In this document: piece after piece, positions 12,916 to 23,497 of the stretch
How the letters are laid out: each line of letters opens with the position of its first letter
Numbering within the stretch: the first letter of the stretch is position 1
Assembly (NCBI GenBank): GCA_030549335.1
Contig: CM060189.1
Coordinates: 32,139,001-32,203,000, forward strand
Length of the DNA: 64,000 nucleotides
Source: Pontederia crassipes
Taxonomy: Eukaryota > Streptophyta > Magnoliopsida > Commelinales > Pontederiaceae
Reading direction: 5' to 3'
Notes under the pieces: model-generated
The model's database searches: none
Seen by the model: only the letters and a program-made list of their open reading frames with translations
Told to the model about the DNA's origin: nothing
Position numbers and translations under genes: made by a program

Positions 12916-13248
12916 TGCATATCTCTTATTGGAGGAGATGAACTGGTACTCATCTTTGTGGCAAAAGCTGATGATAATCTTGGTCGGATTCTTGCCTTTG
13001 TGCATTCTTGCTGGGATTGCAAGCATCATCATCCTATGACGGAAGACAAATGACTGCATCAATTAGCCTATCGCTGTGACAGATTTTCTCGCATCCAGGT
13101 GCACTTATAAATTCTAATTATAATACAATGCTTTATGACCACCCAGGAAGATCGATCATGCATGAACTCTGGAGATAGAGAAATTAAAAAATGTTCACAT
13201 TTCCTTCTACGTGATCCAACAGGTACGCTAACAGAAAAGATGTTCTCA
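12916..13248. other. Sequence between retroelement and GH5 pseudogene
   Basis: About 330 bases with no clear coding match. It may contain decayed intron or upstream exon sequence of the glucosidase-like pseudogene that follows. Confidence 0.4.
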
Positions 13249-13700
13249 TGTTGAGCTGCTGAACGTCCGGCCGGGTACGATGCTGTCCGCAAGTACACAT
13301 CCGACGCCTACGTCATCATGTTGAATCATCTGTCGGCACTAAACAACACGGGGCTCCTCTAGTTCGCCAACGGCTTCCAGCGCGACTTCATCGACGTGCA
13401 CTAATACAACCTCGATTCTGGCTAGAGAAGTTTGGCGGGGTGATCTGTGGCACAGAATATCATGTTCAATAAGAACGACTAGGCCGGCGAACTCGGCCTT
13501 GTGAACACCAACACCAGTGGCGGGTGCTCGTGGGGGAGTGGAGGGTCCAGAGGACCACGAAGCAGGACTACCAAAACTTCGCACATGCGCAGTTGATGTT
13601 TGGGAAGGTGACGTTTGGGTGGGCTTATTGGAGTTACAAGAATGATAACAATCACTGGAGCTTGGAGCTTATGCCGAAAATTGGATACGCTGCCCTGTAA
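13249..13700 (+). pseudogene. GH5 glucan 1,3-beta-glucosidase-like pseudogene (C-terminal part)
   Basis: On the plus strand, 13258 onward reads AERPAGYDAVRKYTSDAYVI, then FANGFQRDFIDVH with an in-frame stop before YNL. After a frameshift come VQRTTKQDYQNFAHAQLMFG, KVTFGWAYWSYKND and NNHWSLELMPKIGY, ending at TAA 13698-13700. This order is that of the C-terminal half of plant glycosyl hydrolase family 5 exo-beta-1,3-glucanase-like proteins, including the FVGEW-like region before the KQDY block. At least three in-frame stops (near 13360, 13402 and 13480), one frameshift and a missing central block rule out function. The original enzyme would cleave beta-1,3-glucans in the wall or apoplast. Confidence 0.8.
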
Positions 13701-14636
13701 GAAACGTGTTCCCTCCCTTGAATCATACAGTCATATATTGCTCTTTAGTTCACTATTTTCATAATTATGTAGCGCTCCCAAAGTCGACCCTGCCATGCGG
13801 CGCGACCTCCTCCCACGGCGCTATGACTCTTTGACTCTTTTCTTCTTACTTGACTCTTTTGTTGACCGAATGGTCAACACAAAGGAAATGCAAAGCGGAA
13901 GACTTAATGAATAGAATAATACAACGATATAAAGGAAAATGCGGAAGCTAAATAGAAAATTGTACATCCATGAGGCATATACAAATCCATGCCAAAAATA
14001 CAACTCTATAGGTCTCATCTAAACTCTAGGTAACCGTGTGCATACACCACCAAGCTGTAGTTGCCGCACACACATCAACAGCTCACGATCATCATCATAT
14101 ACCTGTGGGGATCACACAGGGGAGTAAGCTCAATCGTTAGCATAAAGCTAAATGTGAGTTCATATAAATCATAGATCAGTTATGTCAGAATATAGCATGA
14201 AATTAACATAAGGAAAGGGAAATGAAATCGAGTTATCACAATTGGTTCTAATAAAAAAATGTATGAGAAGAGCATATAACTTCATAGAAAAATCATGATA
14301 AATGTGTCCGTCAAAATGACATAAAGGAGATTATAGCATCGGTATCAAAGTGGGATCAAATTTCTCGAAAGAGAGATAATCTTTTCATAAAAATGGCATA
14401 ACGAAGAGCATAGCATCAAGATCATCAGATCACAAGAGAGAGGGAGAACATATTTTCTCCAATCAAAATATGACACGAGGGGAGGTGTAATCAACATAAG
14501 AGAAAGCTCAAAGCATCATGGATCAATGTCATTAGTCATGGCAAAAAATGGAGATCATAGCATCAATATTATAGAAGAAATCAGAATCACAAGAGAGAGA
14601 TCGTCTTTCCATAAAATGACAAAAATGGAGATCATG

Positions 14637-14760
14637 GCATTCGTTCATTCGTTCATTCGTTCATTCATTCATTCATTCATTCATTCATTCATTCATTCAT
14701 TCATGCATTCATTCATTCATTCATTCATTCATTCATTCATTCATTCATTCATCTTTCATT
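14637..14760. repeat. (TTCA)n tetranucleotide microsatellite
   Basis: About thirty TTCA units with a few TTCG and TGCA variants, followed by a short CATCTTTA repeat at 14765-14790. The array lies inside the solo LTR. Confidence 0.95.
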
Positions 14761-15529
14761 CATTCATCTTTACATCTTTACATCTTTAGAAGAGCTCTTC
14801 ATCTTTAAGAGAATATCATTGCATAAACTGATGATACAGCTATCTAGACATCATATGCACGTGGGGGATCAGTGCCATGGCGAACCTCGACGGGTTTGGA
14901 TGACCTCGCCATCTGCGAAAAGAAACATCCATGTGGGAGAAACTCTCGCCTAGATAGAGTAAATTGTAACCCGTGAGAAGCATGTTACGAGGCTAGAACA
15001 TCATCCATCATCCTACCTACGCCTGTCTTTCGGTTCGTGGACTAATCAAGGCAATGATGTCTTCATCTTACGATGGTCTTTGTTTGCTTAGAAAATCCAG
15101 TGGACAAAAGTTTATTCAGAAATCAAGTTTAAGATAACAAGGTCATGACTTTCAATCCACACAACGAATGCCCAAAGGTCACGGGTCACCTGTCGAAAAC
15201 ATTTCGGTCGACCGAAGGAATGCGGTCGTCGCTTCTTATTGTTCTTATTTGTCATGTCATAGTTCATAATCATACATCATCAGATTCATACGAGACATCG
15301 TCATTCGTAATCATGTTCATAAGAGTCATAACCATTCGTTGGTAAAATTAAGAGGAGTCATTATCATTCTTGACGTAAAGATCATAATCATACTTTGTTC
15401 ACTTTTCGATAAAGGATTAACAATCATATTCGTGTGTAAAGCATGGGTTCGTACATCATGGGTCCAACATGGTAACAAATCTGAAGGTTGCATATTTCTC
15501 AAAAATCGTAGATGTTGCAATCTAAGGTC

Positions 15530-15840
15530 AGAACCCGGGCCGGACAAAAGGGTACTCGGGCCGAGTCCGGCCTGAATCGGGCTTGATCTATTAAGGCGAA
15601 AATCGAGAGGAACCTAGGCCAGGTGTGGATCATACCCGGACCGGATTTGGAGGACGATCGAGTCAGAAGAGTCGTCTCTCCCAATCGTCTTCTCCGCGAC
15701 GAACCTGGGCCGAATCATGGGTGACCCGGTCCGGGCACCTGGTTACCCCGAGCTCGAACTCGGCATCCATGGCGGACCCGGGCCGTGCTCGGAGGAACCC
15801 GGCCGAGTTCTAGTGAACCCGGGTCGGGTTCGGTCGAGTC
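15530..15840. repeat. CCGGGT-motif cluster inside solo LTR
   Basis: A GC-rich stretch in which degenerate units such as CCCGGGCCGG, ACCCGGTCCGGGC and ACCCGGGTCGGGTTCGG recur every 20-30 bases. Similar clusters occur at 17660-17945, 47460-47820 and 52545-52620, all in LTR-like sequence. Confidence 0.6.
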
Positions 15841-16930
15841 GTAAAATAGATTCAAGTGTTCATTTTCTCCGGTGGTCAACGACATAATATGACTAAGTTA
15901 ATTAAGCTACTAGCATCACAAAACGCACATCCATAGAGCATTCAAAGTTTAACAACGCAGGAATCGTGGTAAGCATGGAAACTAGAAAAGAAGGCTTCGA
16001 TAATCGGTTCATACTTCTTTCATGGTAACATCAGTTCGATTGCACATATAGATCATGACATTAGGACATGTACATATTCGTTCAAAGGATGAATCATGCA
16101 TCAGTTCGTTCATAGAAGAAAGGTCATCATGTAATCATCTTAAGGGGCATCATACATGCATCTTTGCTGGTTCTATTCATGGCGTAAATTAGGCATGCTT
16201 AACTCGTCGAGAAACTCGACATATGAAGAAGATCCCGAATGTACACACCTTTAAGCCTAAGCCATTGAGGTTCGTCCTCACTGCTCTAGTGTCGTGCTCC
16301 TTCTTTCTCGTCATCCGTGTCAAGGAGGTTTCCAACGTCCGTCCGCGCTTGCTGCACATCAGAGTCTCCGCTGTCTGTCTCCCGCGTCGTCGACATGAAG
16401 GACGATCGATGGCGCTGGTCGTTTGTCCATCCTCTGCTGTCCATGCGCCAGGGAGGGAAAAGGAAACGAAATGCGGATGAGAGAAACAGGGGCGAGAAAG
16501 AGGGGGTCTCGGGCTTCATATAGAGGAGGAGGAAGACGACCTCTTCCTTGGTGATGAAGGAAGATCTCGATGGCCAGCTGCTTGCTGTCAGGTGCTAAGA
16601 TTTTCTGCCATGGCTGCTTCAATCAATGAGGGAGAGAGTGTTGAGTGTAGCAGGGCATGCAGCAGTAGAAGAAGACAAGAGGAAGAAAGAATTAGAAAGG
16701 GGCCAGCAGGAAAAGACAAAAGAAAGAGGAGGAGGAAAGGGGGAAACTTGTCCGAGACTTTTCAATTTTTTTTTTTTGACAGTGGTGTTACAAATTGTCT
16801 TTGTAATTCGAAAGAGATAAAGTGGATACTCTGCATGGTGATCTTCCTTTCGTTGAAGCGGGATTTGATATTACGACCTCATCGTACTTGCAATTTTATG
16901 CAATTATACACTCAACTTTTGAAGGATTAT

Positions 16931-19247
16931 TGTAACGACCTGGATTTTCAGAAAGTAAATAAAGAATACTTATTTTGAATATGAAAATCCCAATGTTAAT
17001 ATTTTGGATTTAATTAATTCTGAAATTCAAGAAAAATTAGAAAATATGATTAAAGAGATAGGAGGGAAGTTGAAAGGGATTGGATTTAATTGAATTGTTA
17101 TGAAAGAAAAATAAGTAATCTCATATTTAATTAAATCTGAGAAATTATGGAGTGATAAATTATTGATGGATGGCCAAGATTGACTCTAAAAGAGTCCAAG
17201 GCCCAATAAAAGTGAAAATTCCCAAGTCTACACTATAAATAGACATTAAGAGGTGGCTGGAAAATCCCTTTTCTGTCAGAATTCTGCCCACGAGCCCCTC
17301 TTTTCTCCTCATTTTCACGCGAACTGAGGCACCCTCGAGAGCACGTGATGATCGAAGCCGGCATATAGGATAAGAAGTTCCAAGTGATGGCCGCGAGTTT
17401 CGGGACATGGACGTAGAGTAATCGCCCGCCAAAGTTTGACGTTCGTGCAGTTTTTCAGAGAAGGGAATTCAGTTAATTTTTCAGTCAACTTTAGGTACGT
17501 AGGGGATATCCCTATGTCGTCGGTTTTTCGCGACATGGAACCATATTCTCTTCTCCTTTGTGCCGTGAATCCATTGATATATCATATGTATAGTTTAGAC
17601 ATTATATGATAGTTATGATAATTGAAAAGTCACGTCGAAACGCGTTTCTCCGTCGGCAGTAGAACTCGGCCTGGGTTGGCCTGGGTTCTGCTGTACCCAA
17701 CCCGGATTTTGTGAAATTCGGACCGATTTGGACTCGGAACCAGATCGGGTTGACCAACCCGGCTCAGGTCCCTATTGGCCCGGCCCGAGTTCTGGCTTCG
17801 GTTCAACTCGGATCACGGGGCGATTGTTTTGGAGGTGAACCGGCCAACCTGGCCCGGGTTCATCATACACCCGGCCCGGGTTTGCCCTGGTCGAGGTGCT
17901 TTTGAGTTTCTCCGAACATGACCCATATTCCACCCGACGCGAGTCGGGTTCTGGAGACAGAAAATATAATTTTGAATATTTTATTATGGACAATTGAATA
18001 TTTATTATGGTTAATTGTTCCTGATCGTTTATGATCATATGGTTACCAGATCTGACATCATCAAATTTGCAGGATTTGATTTGAGATTATCGTTATCGTT
18101 ATTCCATCATATCTTGTTATCTATCATAGTTGATCCAGTAGTTTTTCTCGGATTGGATCTTTGTTTAACCTAAATTAAATTGTCAAAAATAGGTTCATTA
18201 TGTAAACAAGATAAAAGATGGAAATTGTTTGGTCTCCATGTTCTCCGATTGTCTCTAAACCCCTAGGCCATATTGATATTGTTATGGATATTGTATGGGG
18301 CAGATAGTGTACCTAGAGATATGAGACGTGATCCTTTAGGAAAGTTATGGTTGTTTTGTGATGATCATGGTCCCCCGTCATTACGAAGCTATTATTAGCG
18401 CTATAATTGGATGACGGCTTGCCATGGTTTGATCCCTTACTGGTCTATATGAAAGAGATATGGAGTTTCCCTTAATTGATCAAGTGCTTTCTATTGAATT
18501 AGATAACTTCAAAGATCGAATCGAATTGAATGAAAATAGAGTTGAATTGAATGGAATCATGATCATTCGAATTTTGGCATTGACTGGCTTTGCCTCCGCC
18601 CATTGAATCGTATAAAAATTGTTATTGGCCGATGACCATTGATATTGATAATCCAATTGGAATTGTTAAATCGGATAATGATCAGGCATAATTGATTATT
18701 AATAATTGGTATTGATATTAATTGGTCCTTTGACCTTTTACCTGATCCTCTTCATTGTTTATGATTTAATTAATTTATTGATCTATTGATTTTTGAGCTC
18801 TATCCTATTGATCCATGCAGTGTTTTGTTGATTATTGCATCGTATTGTTATCTCTTTTATTAAGCACTATTGATTTATTGATTATTATTATTGTTAGACT
18901 TACGTACTGAGTATTTTTATACTCATGAGTTTTTTCCTACATCTGGATTCATGCAATTGAGATAATAGAAGATGGTGATGCAAGTGGTCAAACTCAGTGA
19001 CAGAGTTGCACATGGTGTAGGATTTAGTCCTACTAGATTGTTGGATTAGCTTTATTGTTCCGCATATTTAGTATGGTGGAGTCATGGACATTTTCAACTC
19101 CTTGATATTCTGGATTCTTAATTGTCGTTATTATTAATTCCGTATTTTATAATTTATGTTTTCGCAAAATTAATTTATATAGAATAGTGTAGCGCCTTCG
19201 GGACGACTCTGAGCACGTAAAAGTCACGTGGATCTCGGGGCGTTACA
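16931..19247 (+). mobile_element. Solo LTR with perfect ATTAT target duplication
   Basis: The 2317-bp segment begins TGTAACGACCTGG and ends GGGGCGTTACA. It is flanked on both sides by ATTAT (16926-16930 and 19248-19252). The last 60 bases, reverse-complemented, match the start of the LTR at 4735 (TGTAACGCCCCGAGATCCAC...). It is therefore the same family as the 4735-12915 element, in the opposite orientation. There is no internal domain, so this is a solo LTR. Confidence 0.88.
17660..17945. repeat. CCGGGTT-motif cluster inside solo LTR
   Basis: Repeated GGCCTGGGTT, AACCCGGCTC, GGCCCGGCCCGAGTT and GACGCGAGTCGGGTT units, of the same kind as at 15530. The GC content contrasts sharply with the flanking AT-rich LTR sequence. 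Confidence 0.6.
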
Positions 19248-19252
19248 ATTAT

Positions 19253-20280
19253 TTCTATCTTTTGAATATAAATTCATCAAATTTTAGTTAAATTAGATGA
19301 CCAATTAATAATTTTATAAACTTTAAGTTTCATAAGAATATCTATATGGATAAATATTTATTTATTATTGTGATGTGGATTAATGATCTTTTGATTCTAC
19401 TCAAATATCGATAATTCCAAAAATTGAAGTTGTTAAGAAATCATCGGCTTTATAATTTAACTAGGTAATATACTCCTGCTTCATGCAAGTTAAATATATT
19501 TTAAATATGATTTTAATTTTTTAGTACGTTTACAACAAATTCGTAAATATCTTACAAAAAATTTGTTAGTTAGGTTTATATTTTAAAATATTTAAATTGA
19601 CTACAAGGAATATTTAATCACGACTTCATCTTTTCTGATTTTAAAATATTTTCTTTCCATTTAATGTGTTATAATTGTTAACTTAATAAAAAAATTAAAC
19701 CAATTTGCTGAAAACAAAATAATTACATGAACTTTATATATGTATGTGTAAATGGAATATGAAAGTTTATGTGACATTATAATTTGTTTAGAAAATTTGT
19801 ACTATTAAAGTCTCTTTATACAACAAAAGAATAATAATGATGATTTATAATGCACTAACATTTGCAAAAGAGAAAATATATAATTATATAGAAAAATAAC
19901 ACATATTTTATTTATGAATAACTTTAGGATATGAAAAGTCTAATATTTATTTATAAATAACTTATAACTTTAATGTCCATTAATAAACATCACATTTAGT
20001 TTAACCACTAATGCCAATTTGCCAACATTTTATCATGGAAAAAATTCAAAAAAAATCCATCATAATTACAAATTGTCATGAAGCATGGTTTTATAATAAA
20101 TAATAGAAATAAAAAATAATTATAAAATAATATGAATGAAGTTTGATCTTAGAGCTCTTTCTATAGTTATAGAGGGAAGATTAAAAGTTATTTTCATTTA
20201 ATTTTAAAAATACTATTAATGACTTTTTATAACATGTCATTAAAAAAATGAAGAGTTATGTTTACATTTATAAAACACAA
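19253..20280. other. AT-rich intergenic DNA, no gene seen
   Basis: Strongly AT-rich with no supported coding frame, RNA gene or element end. Confidence 0.6.
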
Positions 20281-20289
20281 ACCTCAAAT

Positions 20290-21640
20290 ATAATAAGGAT
20301 ATATTGGAAAGATCAATGCCATTTCTTTTGAATATATGATATTACTTTAGATAAAATATTTACTAATTATCATAATCAATTTGTATCAAAATTTAATGTA
20401 TTGTTTTGAAACACATGCAAAATGTAAATTGTGTAGAAAACATATTCCATCATTTTTTAAAGATAAAATATATTTTGTAATCATTTTAAATATTACAAAA
20501 TGTAAACTTAACTAACGTATGTAGCTTATTTTAAATTGTAAGATACTTATTGATATGTATTATGTTTTATAAATAATAATAAAAATATAAAAAATTATAA
20601 TATTAATAAAAAATATATTATCTTATTTAAAAACCATTATTCCTAAGCTATTAATGGTTGGTCTGCTGTGGCACCCACCCGATGCCATTAATTAGTCAAC
20701 GGCAAACATATCATCTCATACAAATATCATTTGATGACACGACAATGGTAGAAACCAATTTATGATATCTTATATATACATGTAATTCTAAGTATTAAAC
20801 ACCTCTATTCTTCCTCCATTCTTTTTTTTTTTTAAAAAAATATTTTAAAATTTCTCTTTCACTTCATGCATAAACTTATTTAACGAGAAACTATGATAAC
20901 CTAAGTCTATTAATTGCTTTTAGTTAATGGTGACAAGTCATAATGATTTTTAATCTAAAATATTATATATATTCATATATACATGACTCCATTAATTGCT
21001 TTTAGTTAATACAAAGAGTCATAATTATTTTTAAATTTGAAAGATCGCATATGTTAAGTATATCATCCTTAATTATAATTTAGAGTATGATATGAAAAAT
21101 ATCAATATCTTTATATTGTAAATATATTATATTATTTTAAATTAAATATTTATTATTATCAGTAGAAAAATTCTAATATATATTTTTAACACATGCATGA
21201 ATCTTGTATATATACATATAATTCTAAGCATAAGCAGCTCTACCGTCAATCCTTAATTTCTTATTTTTTTTCTCTTTTTTCTTGAATTATTTTAATATTT
21301 CTTTTTAAATTTATGTGTAAACTTATTTAATAAGAAACTATGATCACTTAAGTCTATTAACTGCTTTTAGTTACCAATGACAAGTCATAATTATTCTTTA
21401 ATTAAAAAACGTATATTTTATATCTATTTAACTACATTAATCATGTTCAGTTAATATGAAGAATCATAATTATTTTTAATTCAAAAGTTCATATATTTAA
21501 CTATATCATCTTTAACTATTATTTAGAGTATAATTTGAAAGAATTAATGTCATTTTCTTATAAATATATGATATTATTTTTTATAAAAAAATTATTAATT
21601 ATGAATAGAAAAATTTTAATATATTTTTAACACACAAAAT
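20290..21640. repeat. Two-and-a-bit tandem copies of a roughly 437-bp AT-rich repeat
   Basis: Copy 1 (about 20771-21206) and copy 2 (about 21207-21640) share, in order: TATATACATRTAATTCTAAG; AAACTTATTTAA.GAGAAACTATGAT; CTTTTAGTTA; GACAAGTCATAAT; TAGAGTATRAT; and a TAGAAAAATTYTAATATAT end. A partial earlier copy is seen at about 20290-20430 (GATCAATGCCATTTCTTTTGAATATATGATATTA). The copies are diverged. The arrangement is immediately upstream of the F-box gene. Confidence 0.65.
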
Positions 21641-21981
21641 ATAAAATAATACTTATTCATAATGTTACGATACACATAATATTTTTATAGTCATATTAAA
21701 TATTTCAAAATATAAAGTTAATAAGATATTTATAAATATGTTTTGTGCTATAAAAATAGTACTTATACATTATAAATCATAATAAAAATGTAAAATTATA
21801 TTTTAATTATATGTTTAAAATTTATATTTTTAAAAATATTTAAATTGCGATTAATCAACTACTTCTCAAAATTAACAATTTAAGTTCTTGCGTTCAAATA
21901 CTATAAGTATAATAATTTATAAACCTAAAAGTGTAAAGCCCTTGCACGCAAAAGAGAAGAAGAGAAGGGAAAAAAACAGAG

Positions 21982-23010
21982 ATGGAGGAGCCCAACAATG
22001 GAGGCCGAGTCGGCGGCGGAGGATTCGATAGCCTACACGACGAAGTCGTTGAAGAGATCTTGCTCCGTGTTCCCTGCGGCGTCTCTCTGCTGAGACTTCG
22101 CTCCGTCTGCAGGCGTTGGCTGTCCACCATCGACGACCCACAGTTCAGGTACCGCCACGCACTCCGGAGCGCACGCCGCCCGGTTCCCTTGTCCTTCTCC
22201 TCCTCCGACGGATTCTGCACGTGGCCAATAGGCCAAGAAGGCCGCCGCGTTCGCAGCGCATGGCTTCCCGCCAGTTCTCGTGATTTTTGTTACCTGTCCA
22301 CGCCGTCTTGCCACGGCCTCGTGTGCTTCACCCGCAACGAGCGCGTCTTCGTGTGCAATCCGACCACCAGAGAACTGCTGCTCCTACCGGACCTTCCTCT
22401 TCATGGATTAACCAAGTGTCTTTGGCCGCTGGCTTTGGGATTTCATCCTCCGACAAACAAGTACAAGGTCGTCCACTTGGATCCTACATGCTGTTACGTC
22501 CTCACCCTGGGCACCGACCCCGCGTGGAGGACTTTCGAGCTCGGAACGGGGCTTCATTACCCGGCAGAAAGGGCTTTCTTCTACGACGGAGTCCTCTACT
22601 GGTACGTAGGTGATCATTTTTCGCAGCAAACGAAACGACGGCTGCTGACATTTGACCTCGGAAGCGAGGTGTTCCGCGTGCATTCAGCAGAGTCCTACGA
22701 TGCCTCTCAGGACCATCCCGAGATTGAGGTCCTTCTGTCTGGAGAATCGCATCATCACGAGCAACTGGTATCAGATGAGATCAGACCTCCTTTGACAAAG
22801 GTCATACGGCTTGGTCGTGGAGCAACTGCTGCCGCTGTGGCTGTAATTCTCATCAACAGGATACACGCAACTCTAATATGCAACGATGAAGGCCTTCGTT
22901 TGTACCGTGATTTTCTGGCGGAAGAGAGACGGGCGAAATTTTACTGCAATTGGCCGCGCACATTTCTAATCTCGCTACATTCCGAAACACTCTTCAAATC
23001 CGTTCGCTGA
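21982..23010 (+). CDS. F-box protein with F-box-associated domain
   Basis: An intronless 342-residue protein. An N-terminal F-box spans about residues 16-58 (DSLHDEVVEEILLRVP, then LLRLRSVCRRWLSTIDDPQF). It is followed by the kelch-like associated region typical of plant F-box proteins: CHGLVCF at about 110, CNPTTRELLLLPD at about 125-138 and GFHPPTNKYKVVHL. The F-box would bind SKP1/ASK in an SCF ubiquitin ligase, and the C-terminal part would recognise a target that cannot be named. The start at 21982 follows GACAGAGATGG in good context. The ORF is GC-rich against AT-rich flanks, fitting a real gene. TATA-like sequence lies at about 21903-21922. The length and layout are normal for this large family; transcription is not shown. 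Confidence 0.87.
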   Translation: MEEPNNGGRVGGGGFDSLHDEVVEEILLRVPCGVSLLRLRSVCRRWLSTIDDPQFRYRHALRSARRPVPLSFSSSDGFCTWPIGQEGRRVRSAWLPASSRDFCYLSTPSCHGLVCFTRNERVFVCNPTTRELLLLPDLPLHGLTKCLWPLALGFHPPTNKYKVVHLDPTCCYVLTLGTDPAWRTFELGTGLHYPAERAFFYDGVLYWYVGDHFSQQTKRRLLTFDLGSEVFRVHSAESYDASQDHPEIEVLLSGESHHHEQLVSDEIRPPLTKVIRLGRGATAAAVAVILINRIHATLICNDEGLRLYRDFLAEERRAKFYCNWPRTFLISLHSETLFKSVR

Positions 23011-23497
23011 TGGAGACCTTGAAGGGAAGCATAGCAAAGCTACAATCAATCCTTCATTAGATTTCAGAAAATCTTATTTAGTCTTTGATTCGTCATGCAA
23101 TTATTAGATTCGTGCTAGTTGGGTTGCAGTCTGAGAAATAATTACGTACAAATGTTTTTTTATATTTTTATTTATGTTTCTGGATTGGTTATTGGAAACT
23201 TGACTATTTTATGTTATCTATTGAACAATTGGGGCCATCAACGTTGTCTTAATACACAAAACTTGATGATCAACCATGTTTTATTGTCCTCATTAGATTG
23301 CATAGAACCATGTTTCCATGTGTAGGTGCAGGTTGCCTGCATTCCCATAATCATGATAGCAAATGTCAAATTTTCATCCGTACATTTAGAAGAAAAAAAA
23401 GAATGAACTTTATGATGTCTGATCTGGTATCAGTTGTGAACAATTGTAACTGTTATCATAAATTGGTTTGTCTTTGTCAACTGTGAGATCCATAAAG

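Larger units (their letters stand above)
13768..16792. mobile_element. Solo LTR (about 3.0 kb), GGTGTTACA-ending family
   Basis: The LTR begins TGTAGCGCTCCCAAAG and ends GACAGTGGTGTTACA. Flanking pentamers are AATTA (13763-13767) and AATTG (16793-16797), a four-of-five target duplication. No primer site, gag or pol is found inside or next to it, so it fits a solo LTR left by recombination. It holds a TTCA tetranucleotide array (14637-14760) and a GC-rich CCGGGT-type motif cluster (15530-15840). Frames at 16286-16820 are LTR sequence, not genes. Its start resembles that of the LTR at 23498. Confidence 0.7.

Noticed and set aside
4730..12920. A target-site duplication for the 8-kb Ty3/gypsy element
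   Set aside because: Flanking pentamers ACATC and TGCAT do not match, perhaps through mutation of the right LTR end; not claimed.
14526..14789. His/Ser/Phe-repeat frame of 87 residues
   Set aside because: It is the translation of the TTCA microsatellite.
16286..16978. Overlapping frames of 68-128 residues on both strands near the end of the solo LTR
   Set aside because: They lie inside the LTR and reflect its GC- and purine-rich part; none resembles a known protein.
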